A DNA stretch of 64,000 nucleotides from Candidatus Accumulibacter sp. 66-26 (GCA_001897745.1 MKUH01000022.1:61269-125268); one strand, 5' to 3'; shown: positions 25,029-34,607, counted from the stretch's first letter. Program-made: numbers and translations. The notes: generated by a model not told the origin, from the letters alone.

Positions 25029-26213
25029 ATGAGTTTGATCAACCGGATGCTGCAGGACCTCGATTCACGCCATGCCACGAGCGGCAGGGCGTCCGGGCTG
25101 CACGACGACGTCCGTCCCCTGCCCGCCGCCCGGGGCGTGCGCTGGCCGCTCTGGCTCGGCGCTGCGCTGGGCCTGTTCGCACTGGCGGGCGGCGCGTGGT
25201 ACGCGCAGGAAATGCGCCTTGCTCCGCCGCAAGCGCCGGCGCCTTCCGCCGCCGTCGCCATGGCGCGGGAAATGGCCGCGCCGGCGCCCGTGTCGGTGCC
25301 GGTGCTCGAGCCCGCGCCGGAAGCGCTCTCCCCGTCGGTGCCAGCCGCCGCGCCGGTGGCGCCTGCGCCGCTACCCGAAGCGGTTCGGCCGCCGGCTCCG
25401 CTGGCGGTACGCCCGGTTTCCTCGGGCGAGCGCGTGCCGAAATTACGCCTGACGACCGATCTGCGTTTGCCGGCAGATGCCGAGGCCGCCTCGCCCCGGT
25501 CTGCGCCGCCGCCTTCGGTGCAAGCGCAGTCTCCGTCGCCGTCCCAGGCGCCGGCTGCCGGTTCGGCCGCATTGCCGCCACCTGTGGCGGAAAAACCGGT
25601 GCCGCGCTCCGCCGCTTCGCCGGTGATCGAAAAGACGCCCGTCGCCGGGTCGCCGCGCGAGCGGGCCGAGGCGGACTACCGCAAGGCAATCGGCGTGCTC
25701 AACCAGGGGCGCACGCAGGAGGCCGTCGATCTGCTGCAGCATGCGCTGCGTATCGACGTCGAGCACGGCGCTTCGCGCCAGCTGCTGTTCAAGCTGCTAC
25801 ACGAGGCGCGGCGCACCGACGAGGCGGCCCAGCTGCTGCGCGAAGGGCTGCAGGTGCAGCCGGCGCAGATTGCCTGGGCGATGAGCCTGGCGCGCCTGCA
25901 GGTCGATCGCGGCGATTTCAACGGCGCATGGCACACCTTGCAGGCGTCGCTGCCGGCCGCCGGCAGCAGCGCCGATTACCATGGTTTTGCCGGGCACGTG
26001 CTGCAACGGCTGGGGCGCCACAAGGAAGCGGCGGCCCGTTACGAAACCGCCGCTCGCCTGGCGCCGGGCGACGGCCGCTGGTGGCTCGGTCTGGGCCTGG
26101 CGCTCGAAAGCGACGGCCGTCCGGCGGAAGCCCGCGACGCGTTCGCGCATGCGCGCGCCAGCGGTACGCTGAGCGCCGACCTGCTGGCGATCGTCGAGCA
26201 GAAGCTGCGCTAG
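25029..26213 (+). CDS. mshN: MSHA biogenesis protein MshN (TPR)
   Basis: 394 residues: 'MSLINRMLQDLDSR' signature, a transmembrane helix (about 42-62), a long Ala/Pro-rich linker (about 65-210) and a C-terminal array of TPR helices (about 215-394: 'GVLNQGRTQEAVDLLQHALR', 'AARYETAARLAPGDGRWWLG', in part). It is the last gene of the locus and its stop overlaps the convergent PglL-like gene by 4 nt. The Pro/Ala linker may cross the periplasm. Confidence 0.85.
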   Translation: MSLINRMLQDLDSRHATSGRASGLHDDVRPLPAARGVRWPLWLGAALGLFALAGGAWYAQEMRLAPPQAPAPSAAVAMAREMAAPAPVSVPVLEPAPEALSPSVPAAAPVAPAPLPEAVRPPAPLAVRPVSSGERVPKLRLTTDLRLPADAEAASPRSAPPPSVQAQSPSPSQAPAAGSAALPPPVAEKPVPRSAASPVIEKTPVAGSPRERAEADYRKAIGVLNQGRTQEAVDLLQHALRIDVEHGASRQLLFKLLHEARRTDEAAQLLREGLQVQPAQIAWAMSLARLQVDRGDFNGAWHTLQASLPAAGSSADYHGFAGHVLQRLGRHKEAAARYETAARLAPGDGRWWLGLGLALESDGRPAEARDAFAHARASGTLSADLLAIVEQKLR

Positions 26214-28015
26214 TCGGCGCGCGCCGGGGTCGCCCGGGGCGCTTGTGCGAGCTGCCCGCGCAACGCTTCCAGTTCCGGATGGCTGCGGCTCAATTCGGCG
26301 AATTGTTCCGCGGTTTCCTCGCGCATGCGCGGATGCGTGGCCCGCGCCCGTTGCAGGGCGACTTCCGCCTCCCGCGTACGGCCGTCCAGAGCGAGCAGCC
26401 AGGCGAGCTTGTAGGTGCTGCGCTCGGTCGGCGAAAAACGGATCGCGCGTTCGCAGAGTGCGATCTTGTCGGCCAGCGCCTCGCGGTCGACCGGCAGCAG
26501 ATAGGCATAGACCAGATCGACGTAGTAGCTGAACAGCGATTCGCGGTGCAAGTCGCCCAGCGCGTCCAGCATCGCGTGCCACGAGGCTTGCTCGCCACGC
26601 GTCGCCGCCTGCTGCTGCCAGCGTAGAGCGCCTTCGAGTCGCCGGTAGTCGTTGAACAGATTGAACAGGCTCAGCGCGCCGAGCACGAACATCAGGGCGA
26701 GCGCGCCGCGGCCGAGGCGCGTGATGCGCGGACGGAAAAAGCCGACGCTGCCGGCGCCCATGGCGAGCGCGGCGATGCCCAGGAAAAAGGTGTACCAGAG
26801 CGGGTATTCGAGCTGGCTGTGGATGGCCTCGATCATGACGACGGCGGCGATCCACCAGTGGGCGGCCGACCAGCGCTCGCGGGCGAAGGCGAGCCACCAG
26901 CCGAGTCCGCTGAGCAGCGCGAGGATGGCGGCGGCCAGGCCGAATTCCGCGAGCAGCTGAATGAAGAGGTTGTGCGCGTGCTCGCCGCCGCCGATGAAGG
27001 TGCCGTCGGCCTGCCCGCCGACCAGCAGATAGGCGCGCCAGGGAAACTGTCCGACGCCGGCGCCGAGCCACGGATGCTCGGCAAAGATCGCCAGGCCGGT
27101 ACGCCAGAGCTGCAGGCGCTGCGAGGTCGTTCCCACCTCCTGGAAGAAGCGTTCGCCCGCCAGCGTTGCGCCGGTCAGCGCGCCGATCTCGAAATAGCTG
27201 AAAACGAACTGCAGCAGCACGGTCGCCGCCAGTAGCCCAAGCGCGACGCGGAAGACGCGGCGCAGCCCGGCTTCCGGCTTGGCGCGCGCCGCCCAGGCCG
27301 ACAGCGCGGCGAAGCCCAGTGCGTAGAGCAGGACGCTGCGCGAGCCGGACAGGCTGGCGCTCGCCAGCAGGACGAGCGCGATCGGCGCGAACGCCGCAGT
27401 TGCGAGGCGGCCGCGGGCGTGCAGATAGATTCCCGAAGCCAGCGCCAGCCAGAGATAGTTGGCCAGGTGGTTTGGCTGCGCGAGATTGCCGGCGCCGCCG
27501 CTCCCCGGGCGCAGAAAGACCAGCGCATGGGCCAGCGGCAGCCCGCTCAGTTGCAGCGCCTGCAGGGCGGCGGCGAGCGCGCCGCCGACGAGCAGCGCCC
27601 GGGCAAGGATATCGATCAGGCGTTCGAGTCCTGCGTTGACTCCTGCTTCGTCTCCCGCTTCGCTTTCCAGTTCCCGGCGCAAATGACGTCCGAGGGTGAG
27701 GAGGAGCGTCGCCCACAGCAGGTAGAGGGCGAAGACGAGCGCCTGCGTCGGGAACTCGATCAGGCCGCAGGCGAACTGGACCAGCAGCAGGGCGCCGATG
27801 CCGAGCGGCAGCAGCGCGAGGCGGGGCACTTCGAGCTGCGCCAGCGCCGCGCGGCGCAGCAGCGGCGTCGCGGCGAGCAGTCCCAGAGCCGCGGCGGACC
27901 CCTCCTGGAAGAAGCTCGGGATCGGGTTGAAGTGGTAGGGATTGAGGAAGGGCGCGATCAGCATCAGGCAGAGCGCCGCGAGGCTGATGCGCAGATGCCA
28001 GGGGCTGGGGAGCAT
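26210..28015 (-). CDS. PglL/Wzy-family O-oligosaccharyltransferase (candidate pilin glycosylase)
   Basis: A 601-residue multipass membrane protein (about 10-12 helices). Motifs fit the PglL/O-antigen-ligase family: NLAQPNHLANYLWLALAS early, 'EHAHNLFIQLLAEFGL' in the large periplasmic loop and 'HSQLEYPLWYTFFLG' later (each in part). The C-terminus has TPR-like helices. In other bacteria a PglL-type enzyme transfers glycans from lipid carriers to pilins, so location beside the MSHA genes suggests that target. It could instead be an O-antigen ligase (WaaL); no other glycan genes are nearby. Confidence 0.72.
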   Translation of the reverse strand: MLPSPWHLRISLAALCLMLIAPFLNPYHFNPIPSFFQEGSAAALGLLAATPLLRRAALAQLEVPRLALLPLGIGALLLVQFACGLIEFPTQALVFALYLLWATLLLTLGRHLRRELESEAGDEAGVNAGLERLIDILARALLVGGALAAALQALQLSGLPLAHALVFLRPGSGGAGNLAQPNHLANYLWLALASGIYLHARGRLATAAFAPIALVLLASASLSGSRSVLLYALGFAALSAWAARAKPEAGLRRVFRVALGLLAATVLLQFVFSYFEIGALTGATLAGERFFQEVGTTSQRLQLWRTGLAIFAEHPWLGAGVGQFPWRAYLLVGGQADGTFIGGGEHAHNLFIQLLAEFGLAAAILALLSGLGWWLAFARERWSAAHWWIAAVVMIEAIHSQLEYPLWYTFFLGIAALAMGAGSVGFFRPRITRLGRGALALMFVLGALSLFNLFNDYRRLEGALRWQQQAATRGEQASWHAMLDALGDLHRESLFSYYVDLVYAYLLPVDREALADKIALCERAIRFSPTERSTYKLAWLLALDGRTREAEVALQRARATHPRMREETAEQFAELSRSHPELEALRGQLAQAPRATPARAD

Positions 28016-28096
28016 GCCGGGACCGTCGCGTCGTGGAGAGCCGCGATTATGCCTGATGACTGCGCCGACGGGCGGTGGCCGGACGGCGTGACGGAT

Positions 28097-28801
28097 TCAG
28101 GGCAGGGCGCGCGCGACGACGAGCAGGGTCACCTCGGCCGCGCCGTGCAGCTTGAGCGTGCGCGCGCATTCGTTGAGCGAGGCGCCGGTCGTCATCACAT
28201 CGTCGACCAGGAGGATGCGCTGCCCGGACAGATCGCTCTCGCAATGGAAGGCGCCGCGGATGTTCTTTCCCCGCTCGCGCCAAGGCAGGCCGGCCTGGGC
28301 CGGCGTGTGGCGGATGCGCCGGCAGCTGCGGTAATCGAGCGGAATGCCGCCGCGCGCATGCACCGCGCGCGCCAGTTCGAGCGCCTGGTTGAAGCCGCGC
28401 TCGCGCAGGCGCAGCCGATGCAGCGGCAGCGGGACGATGCGGTCGGCCGCGCAGCCGTCGGCCAGTTCGGCGAGGCGCTCGCCGAACCAGCGGCCGAGCG
28501 CGAGGCGATGGCCGTATTTGAACGACTGAACCAGCTTGTCGAGCGGGAAGGCGTAGGCGAAGGCGGCGAGCGTCGCGTCGAAATGCGGGGCCTTGCGCAG
28601 GCACTGGCCGCAGCGCTCGCCGAGCGGCGTCGGCAGGGCGCATTGCGGGCAGCGCGCCGACGGCAGGCGGGGCAGATCGCCGGCGCAGGCCGCGCAAACG
28701 ACGCCCGCGTCGGCCGTTCCGGCGCACAGCAGGCAGTCGTTCGCGAGCGCGCGGCGGGCGGCTTTCCGGAGCAGATCGGCGCTTTGGGTTAAAATTGACA
28801 T
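28097..28801 (-). CDS. ComF-family phosphoribosyltransferase-like protein
   Basis: About 234 residues: an N-terminal zinc ribbon of CxxC pairs (CLLC, CAAC, CPQC, CGQC), then 'FDATLAAFAYAFPLDKLVQSFKYGHRLALGRWFGERL' (in part), ending with the PRPP-binding loop ILLVDDVMTTGASLNECA. ComF proteins are linked to DNA uptake and processing of incoming DNA in competent bacteria. ATG 28801 is chosen; the upstream TTG 28819 is possible. It is divergent from bioB and its 5' end overlaps the bioB promoter. Confidence 0.9.
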   Translation of the reverse strand: MSILTQSADLLRKAARRALANDCLLCAGTADAGVVCAACAGDLPRLPSARCPQCALPTPLGERCGQCLRKAPHFDATLAAFAYAFPLDKLVQSFKYGHRLALGRWFGERLAELADGCAADRIVPLPLHRLRLRERGFNQALELARAVHARGGIPLDYRSCRRIRHTPAQAGLPWRERGKNIRGAFHCESDLSGQRILLVDDVMTTGASLNECARTLKLHGAAEVTLLVVARALP

Positions 28802-28823
28802 CCGGTATTCGTTCGCCAATAAT
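28795..28823 (+). promoter_or_regulatory. bioB promoter
   Basis: TTGACA (28795-28800) and AATAAT (28818-28823) are separated by exactly 17 bp, a near-consensus sigma-70 promoter. The predicted start near 28830 gives a leader of about 30 nt to bioB ATG 28862. The boxes overlap the beginning of the opposite comF gene. Confidence 0.65.
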
Positions 28824-28861
28824 TCATAATTACGGACAATACATCACTGTAGGTTGAACTC

Positions 28862-29851
28862 ATGAACGCAATTCCCCAGGCCGTTTCGCTTTCCGCTGAC
28901 TCCTCCGCGCCGGGCGGGGCCGCCAAGTGGACGGTGGCGCAGGTCGAAGCCCTCTACGATCTGCCGCTGATGGACCTGATCTTCCGCGCCCAGCAGGTGC
29001 ACCGCGAGCACTTCGATGCCAACGAGATTCAACGCTCGACGCTGATTTCGGTCAAGACCGGCGGCTGCTCCGAGGATTGCGGCTATTGCTCGCAGTCGGC
29101 ACGCAACAAGACCGAGCTCGAGCGCGAGAAGCTGATGCCGGTCGACGAGGTCGTCGCCGCGGCCAAAAAAGCCAAGGAGAAGGGCGCTTCGCGCTTCTGC
29201 ATGGGCGCCGCCTGGCGCGGCCCGAAAGAGAAAGACCTTGAGCCGGTGCTCGAGATGATCCGCGAGGTCAAGGCGCTCGGCCTGCAAACCTGCGTCACCC
29301 TCGGCATGCTCAAGGAAGGTCAGGCCGAGAAGCTGGCCGACGCCGGCCTCGACTACTACAACCACAACCTTGACACCGCCGCCGAGTTCTACGGGCAGGT
29401 GATCACCACGCACACGCAGCAGGATCGCATCGACACCATTGGCGAAGTGCGCAAGGCGGGCATGAACGTCTGCTCGGGCGGCATCATCGGCATGGGCGAG
29501 TCGCGCAAGAACCGCGCCGCGCTGATCGTGCAGCTGGCCAATATGGCGCCGGCGCCCGAGTCGGTGCCGATCAACAATCTGGTGGCGATTCCCGGCACGC
29601 CGATGGCTGCGGCCAAGGGCGTCGACAACTTCGAATTCGTGCGCACCATCGCCGCGGCGCGCATCACCATGCCGACTTCCTTCGTCCGCCTGTCGGCCGG
29701 GCGCGAGGCCATGAGCGACGAGCTGCAGGCGCTGTGCTTCCTGGCCGGCGCCAATTCGATATTCTACGGCGACAAGCTGCTGACCACCGGCAACGCCGAA
29801 GCCGACCGCGACGACGCGCTGTTCGCAAAGCTCGGCCTGCGTCCGGTCTGA
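28862..29851 (+). CDS. bioB: Biotin synthase BioB
   Basis: A 329-residue radical-SAM enzyme that inserts sulfur into dethiobiotin. The [4Fe-4S] motif is CxxxCxxC in '[13 protein letters not shown]', and conserved blocks '[10 protein letters not shown]', 'DYYNHNLDT' and 'GGIIGMGE' are present; the second auxiliary-cluster cysteines are visible. ATG 28862. It is followed 7 bp later by bioC, so both ends of the biotin pathway are co-transcribed. Confidence 0.97.
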   Translation: MNAIPQAVSLSADSSAPGGAAKWTVAQVEALYDLPLMDLIFRAQQVHREHFDANEIQRSTLISVKTGGCSEDCGYCSQSARNKTELEREKLMPVDEVVAAAKKAKEKGASRFCMGAAWRGPKEKDLEPVLEMIREVKALGLQTCVTLGMLKEGQAEKLADAGLDYYNHNLDTAAEFYGQVITTHTQQDRIDTIGEVRKAGMNVCSGGIIGMGESRKNRAALIVQLANMAPAPESVPINNLVAIPGTPMAAAKGVDNFEFVRTIAAARITMPTSFVRLSAGREAMSDELQALCFLAGANSIFYGDKLLTTGNAEADRDDALFAKLGLRPV

Positions 29852-29858
29852 GCGCCGG

Positions 29859-30743
29859 ATGAGCGCACCGGCGCAGTTCGTCGACCCGCGCCAGGTGCGG
29901 CGCAACTTCGCGCGCGCGGCAGCGACCTATGATGCGGCCGCGGTATTGCAGCGCGAAGTCGGCAGCCGCATGCTTGAGCGGCTCGACTACGTGCGCATCG
30001 AACCGCAGCGCGTGCTCGATCTCGGCTGCGGCACCGGTGCCAGCCTGACCGCGCTGCAGGAACGCTATCCGCAGGCGCAGCTGATCGGCGCCGACCTTTC
30101 CGAAGCCATGCTGCGCGCCGGTCGCGGCCAGCGTTCGCGCCTGCGCTGGCTGCTCCCCTTCGTGCGCGGCAACCGCACGCCGCTGCTCGCCGCCGACGCC
30201 GCGGCGCTGCCCCTGCGCCACGGCTCGCTCGGCTTGCTCTGGTCCAACCTGATGCTGCAGTGGGTCGACGACCCGCTGCCGGTCTTCCGCGAGATGCATC
30301 GCGTGCTGGAGGTCGGCGGGCTGCTGATGTTCTCGGCCTTCGGGCCGGACACGCTGCGCGAGCTGCGCGCTTCCTTCGGCGACGGCTACGCGCATACCCA
30401 GCGCTTTACCGACATGCACGATTTCGGCGACATGCTGGTCGAGTGCGGCTTCTCCGATCCGGTGATGGACATGGAGGTGCTGACAATGACCTATGCGAGC
30501 CTCGACGATCTCTTCCGCGATCTGCGCCGAAGCGGCTCGGCCTGCGCCATGCTGGCGCGTGCGCACGGTCTGAGCGGGCGGCGGGCGTGGCGGGAAATGC
30601 GTGAAGCCTACGCAGCGCTGGCCCGCGACGGACGCCTGCCGGCGACCTTCGAGGTGATCTACGGGCACGCCTGGAAAGCGGCGCCGAAAAAGACCGAGGA
30701 CGGGCGCGCGATCGTCCGCTTCGAGCGCCAGCGCGCGCGCTGA
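29859..30743 (+). CDS. bioC: Malonyl-ACP O-methyltransferase BioC
   Basis: A 294-residue SAM methyltransferase that starts pimelate synthesis by methylating malonyl-ACP. The SAM loop is VLDLGCGTGAS, followed by 'GADLSEAMLRAG' and 'LLWSNLMLQWVDDPLPVFREMHRVL' (in part), which are typical of BioC. It is 7 bp after bioB. The partners bioF, bioA and bioD are not in the window and must lie elsewhere. Confidence 0.92.
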   Translation: MSAPAQFVDPRQVRRNFARAAATYDAAAVLQREVGSRMLERLDYVRIEPQRVLDLGCGTGASLTALQERYPQAQLIGADLSEAMLRAGRGQRSRLRWLLPFVRGNRTPLLAADAAALPLRHGSLGLLWSNLMLQWVDDPLPVFREMHRVLEVGGLLMFSAFGPDTLRELRASFGDGYAHTQRFTDMHDFGDMLVECGFSDPVMDMEVLTMTYASLDDLFRDLRRSGSACAMLARAHGLSGRRAWREMREAYAALARDGRLPATFEVIYGHAWKAAPKKTEDGRAIVRFERQRAR

Positions 30744-30811
30744 TGCCAGGGGGCGCGGATCTGCGTTTCTTGGGCGTCCGCAGGCAACGGGCCGGACTGC
30801 TGGGGCGGTGA

Positions 30812-32881
30812 CTAGCGGGGCGCGCAGCCCAGCCGGTACATGGCGTAGGCGCGGTCGGCCGTCATGATGTGGCGGGCAATGACGTTGCGCACCATGAAGG
30901 TGACGAGTTCGCCGAGCCCCGCCTCGCTCAGCCCCGCTTCGCCGCTGCGCCACTCGGCGATCATGCGTTCGGCCTGCGCCCGCAGGGCCCGGTGCGCGGC
31001 GATGTGATCTTCGCGCCCGGGGTAGCAGGCGGCGGCCATGTCGTTCTCCTCGTTGCGGCAGTGCTCGGAGAACTCTTCGACGAGCCGGATCAGGCGCTGC
31101 CGGGCGACTTCGTGCGGTTCGTCGTGTTCGATCGCGTGGATGACGCTGTTGGCGAGCTCAAACAGCTGGCGGTGCTCGCGGTCGAGTTCGGGAATGCCGA
31201 AGGCGAAGGAGTCGTTCCAGCCGAGGCGCAGCGCCGAAATGCGCGACCCGTGCGACCCTGGCGGGCCGCTTCCGTCGGCTTCGTCCTCGATAATTTCCAC
31301 GCGGTTGCGGCCGCATTCCTTGGCCCGGTAGAGCGCCCGGTCGGCGCGCTGCACCAGATGCTCGAGCACGTCGCCCCGACGCAGTCCGCTGACGCCGAAG
31401 CTAGCGGTGACGCTGTCGATTTCAGGAAACGATTCGATGGCGATCAGGCGGCGCAGTTTTTCCGCGAGTGCCGCCGCTTCGTGCACGTCGGTGCTCGGCG
31501 TCAGGATCAGGAACTCTTCGCCGCCCCAGCGCCCGATGCCGTCTGAATCGCGCAGGTGTTCGCGCACCAGCCGGGAGACGCCGGCGAGGACCAGGTCGCC
31601 GGCCTGGTGGCCGTAGATGTCGTTGACCCGCTTGAAGTGATCGATGTCGAAGATCACCAGCGCCAGCTCCAGTCCGTAGCGGTGGGCGCGGCCGATTTCC
31701 GCAGCGGCGAAAGCCTCGAACTTGTGCCGGTTCCAGAGGCCGGTCAGGCGATCCTCGGTTGCCAGTTTTTCGAGCGCGGCATTGCTGTCGCGCAGTTCCT
31801 GCTCGCGCGCCTGGCGTAGCGCGGCCTCCTCCTTCAGCGTGCGCGAGAGCTTGGCGTAGCGCAAGGCGAGGGCACCGAACAGCGCGATCAGCAAGAATGC
31901 GGCGCCGCCTACGCGGTAGGCCAGCGAGTAGTCGGTTTCGCCGTTGCTGTTGAACAGGAAACCGTCGAGCGCGACGGGGCCGCGGGCCATGCCCAGCGCG
32001 ACGTAGTTCTGGGCGATGTAGTCCCAGCGCCCGGGGTTCATGTGCCCGAGCTGGACGAGCTCCGGCATGATCAGTTTGCGCAGGGCGGCCGCTTCGAAGC
32101 GCAGGTGGTCGATTTCCTTGTCGGGGGCGTAGTCCCGCCGGATCAGCGCGATTGCCTCTTCCGGATGGGCCAGTGCGTCGGCCCATCCGCGCAGGCTGGC
32201 CTGGATGAAGGCGCGGACCATCTGCGGATCGCTGCGCACCAGCGCCTCGCGCGTCATCAGCACGTCGCTGTAGAAATTCACGCCGTACTCGCGCGGGCTG
32301 ATGGCGCGGAAGGGAACGCCCTTCTTGCGCAGATAGTAGGGCTCGTTCGAGGTGTAGGCGTTGAGCGCGTCGACCTTGCCATCGATCAGGTCGTCGATCC
32401 GGTAGCGTGTCGGCAGCGTGTGCAGCAGATCGCTGTCGATTCCCTCCTGGCGGAGCATGGTCAGTAGTTCGGCGCTATCGGCCTGCGGCGTCAGCATGAT
32501 GCGTTTGCCGATCAGATCGTGCGGGACGTAGATGTTGGAATCGCCGCGCACCAGCCAGACCAGCGGCGATGTCTGCATGATGGCGGCGAGGGCGACGACG
32601 GGCTTGCCGGCCAGACGCTCGATGACGAGGCCGCTGTTGGTGATGGCGAAATCGGCTTTTCCGTCCAGCACGTCCTGCACAGGGTTGGGCGCCTGCGCGC
32701 CGCCTTCGGCGATCTGCACGTCGAGGCCCGCCTCGCGGTAGTAGCCCTTTTCCAGCGCGACGTAGTAGCCCGCGAACTGGAACTGATGCATCCAGCGCAG
32801 CTGCAGGCGCACCGTCTGCTCCGCCGCGGCCGGCGTCAGCCAGAGGGTCAGCCCGATGAAGAGCGGGGCGAACGGGCGCAA
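30812..32881 (-). CDS. Periplasmic NMT1/THI5-like sensor + GGDEF + hemerythrin fusion (diguanylate cyclase)
   Basis: A 689-residue three-part protein starting at TTG 32881, supported by AGGAG 7 nt upstream. Residues 1-20 are a signal; about 22-240 are an NMT1/THI5-like substrate-binding domain (RWMHQFQFAGYYVALEKGYY); 327-345 form a membrane helix. A GGDEF domain (about 375-535) has the catalytic GGEEF at 453-457 and the inhibitory RxxD site RDSD at 444-447, so it is probably an active, feedback-controlled c-di-GMP synthase. About 555-685 are a bacteriohemerythrin with His570, His607, His627, His631, His671 and Asp676 as likely iron ligands, suggesting oxygen sensing. Confidence 0.92.
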   Translation of the reverse strand: MRPFAPLFIGLTLWLTPAAAEQTVRLQLRWMHQFQFAGYYVALEKGYYREAGLDVQIAEGGAQAPNPVQDVLDGKADFAITNSGLVIERLAGKPVVALAAIMQTSPLVWLVRGDSNIYVPHDLIGKRIMLTPQADSAELLTMLRQEGIDSDLLHTLPTRYRIDDLIDGKVDALNAYTSNEPYYLRKKGVPFRAISPREYGVNFYSDVLMTREALVRSDPQMVRAFIQASLRGWADALAHPEEAIALIRRDYAPDKEIDHLRFEAAALRKLIMPELVQLGHMNPGRWDYIAQNYVALGMARGPVALDGFLFNSNGETDYSLAYRVGGAAFLLIALFGALALRYAKLSRTLKEEAALRQAREQELRDSNAALEKLATEDRLTGLWNRHKFEAFAAAEIGRAHRYGLELALVIFDIDHFKRVNDIYGHQAGDLVLAGVSRLVREHLRDSDGIGRWGGEEFLILTPSTDVHEAAALAEKLRRLIAIESFPEIDSVTASFGVSGLRRGDVLEHLVQRADRALYRAKECGRNRVEIIEDEADGSGPPGSHGSRISALRLGWNDSFAFGIPELDREHRQLFELANSVIHAIEHDEPHEVARQRLIRLVEEFSEHCRNEENDMAAACYPGREDHIAAHRALRAQAERMIAEWRSGEAGLSEAGLGELVTFMVRNVIARHIMTADRAYAMYRLGCAPR

Positions 32882-32975
32882 GCTTCTTCTCCTGAGTGAC
32901 GGTGCCGGACATCAGCATACGCCGCAGGCAAGCGTTCGCGCCAGTACAACCATTCCCTTGGCATTTGTGGGTCTA

Positions 32976-33650
32976 TTACGGGCGCGTGCGGAAGAAGCGG
33001 ATCGTTTGGGGCGCCGGCGGTGCGACCGCAGCCGGCGGGCGGTAGCTTGCGATGCGCGAGCGCACGCGCCAGGCGAGGAGCAGGGCGAGCAGCGCGGCGT
33101 AGATCAGCGGATAGACGATGGCCGTGATCTTGACCAGCCAGAAATAGTGGATGGCGGCCAGTATCCCGATCAAATAGACGCTGCGGTGCAGCGTCTGCCA
33201 GCGCTTGCCGCCGAGCCGGCGGATCGCACGCTGGTTCGAGGTGGCGGCCAGCGGAACGAGCAGGACGAAGGCGGCGAAGCCGACGGTGATGAAGGGGCGT
33301 TTGAGGATGTCGCGCGCGATCGAATCGAGGTCGAAGAACTGGTCGAACCACAGGTAGGTGGTGAAGTGCAGCGCGGCGTAGAAGAAGCAGAACAGCCCGA
33401 GCATGCGGCGCAGGCGCAGCAGCCAGTGCAGTCCGCTGAGCTGGCGCAGCGGCGTCACGGTGAGCGTGATGAGCAGGAAGTTGAAGGTCCAGGTGCCGGT
33501 CTGGTGCGTGACGTATTCGAGCGGATTGGCGCCGAGTCCGTCGACCAGCGCGCCGTGGACGAGGCGCGCGAGCGGCCACAGCGCGGCGAGGAAGACGGCG
33601 GTTTTCAGTGCCGACAGCTGGGCCGGGGTGGGCGAGAAGGATAGTTTCAT
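32976..33650 (-). CDS. msrQ: MsrQ, haem-binding subunit of periplasmic methionine sulfoxide reductase
   Basis: 224 residues with about six membrane helices of the ferric-reductase-like type ('HQTGTWTFNFLLITLTVTPLR', 'RRMLGLFCFFYAALHFTTYLW', in part). Histidines in helices 2 and 4 bind b-type haem. It passes electrons from quinone to MsrP in the periplasm. It is 9 bp after msrP, the normal msrP-msrQ arrangement. Confidence 0.95.
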   Translation of the reverse strand: MKLSFSPTPAQLSALKTAVFLAALWPLARLVHGALVDGLGANPLEYVTHQTGTWTFNFLLITLTVTPLRQLSGLHWLLRLRRMLGLFCFFYAALHFTTYLWFDQFFDLDSIARDILKRPFITVGFAAFVLLVPLAATSNQRAIRRLGGKRWQTLHRSVYLIGILAAIHYFWLVKITAIVYPLIYAALLALLLAWRVRSRIASYRPPAAVAPPAPQTIRFFRTRP

Positions 33651-33659
33651 GGGCGGCGA

Positions 33660-34607
33660 TCAATAGTTCCTGCGTAGGTCCATGCCGGTGTAGAGGCGAG
33701 CGACCTGTTCGGCGTAGCCGTTGAAGGGCTGCGTCTTGCGCTTGAGGAAATCGCCGATCCGGCGCTCCTGCGCCTGGCTCCAGCGCGGGTGGTCGACCTC
33801 CGGATTGACGTTCGAGTAGAAGCCGTATTCCTCCGGGTTCGATTTGACCCAGGCGGTCTTCGGCTGCTGCGCGACGAAACGGATGCGGACGATCGATTTG
33901 GCGCTCTTGAAGCCGTACTTCCACGGCACGACGAGGCGCACGGGCGCGCCGTTCTGCTTCGGCAGCACTTCGCCGTAGAGGCCGACGGCGAGTAGGGTGA
34001 GCGGATGCATCGCCTCGTCGAGGCGCAGGCCTTCGACATACGGCCAGTCGAGCACCGGCGTGCGCACGTAGGGCATCTGCTCGGGATCGGCGAGCGAGTG
34101 GAACTCGACGTATTTCGCGTTGCCGGTGATCTCGGCGCGCCGGATCACTTCGGCGAGCGAAAAGCCGACCCAGGGGACGACCATGCTCCAGCCTTCGACG
34201 CAACGCAGCCGATAGATGCGTTCCTCGAGCGGCGCCCATTTGAGCAGATCGTCGATGGCGACGGTCTGCGGCCGCTTCACCTCGCCGTCGATCTGGATCG
34301 TCCATGGCCGCGTGCGCAGGCGCTGCGCGTTCTTCAGTGGACTGTCCTTGTTCGGGCCGAATTCGTAGAAATTGCCGTAGCTCGTGATGCTCTCGTAGGC
34401 GGTCGGTTTTTCGTCGGTCGATAGCGCGCTCTTGCGCAATCCGTCGAGTTTCTGGCCGTGCGCGCTTTCGGCGAAGGCGGGCAGGCTGCCGAAGCCGAGC
34501 GCGCCGGCGAGCGCGGCGCCGCTCTTGATGAACTCGCGACGCTGTGCGTACAGCGCCGGAGGCGTGATTTCCGACGGGAGAATGTCGGAGGGACGACGGA
34601 TCAACAT
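33660..34607 (-). CDS. msrP: MsrP, molybdopterin periplasmic methionine sulfoxide reductase
   Basis: A 315-residue catalytic subunit with a twin-arginine signal ([16 protein letters not shown]). The molybdenum-ligand cysteine lies in [15 protein letters not shown]. It repairs oxidised methionines in periplasmic proteins after hypochlorite exposure. ATG 34607 is preceded by CGGAGAAAAGCC. It follows the anti-sigma gene by 71 bp on the same strand. Confidence 0.96.
   Translation of the reverse strand: MLIRRPSDILPSEITPPALYAQRREFIKSGAALAGALGFGSLPAFAESAHGQKLDGLRKSALSTDEKPTAYESITSYGNFYEFGPNKDSPLKNAQRLRTRPWTIQIDGEVKRPQTVAIDDLLKWAPLEERIYRLRCVEGWSMVVPWVGFSLAEVIRRAEITGNAKYVEFHSLADPEQMPYVRTPVLDWPYVEGLRLDEAMHPLTLLAVGLYGEVLPKQNGAPVRLVVPWKYGFKSAKSIVRIRFVAQQPKTAWVKSNPEEYGFYSNVNPEVDHPRWSQAQERRIGDFLKRKTQPFNGYAEQVARLYTGMDLRRNY

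Noticed and set aside
25797..27716. Long frame in another register over the mshN-PglL region
   Set aside because: Arg/Pro-rich frame overlapping two real genes; no recognisable domain.
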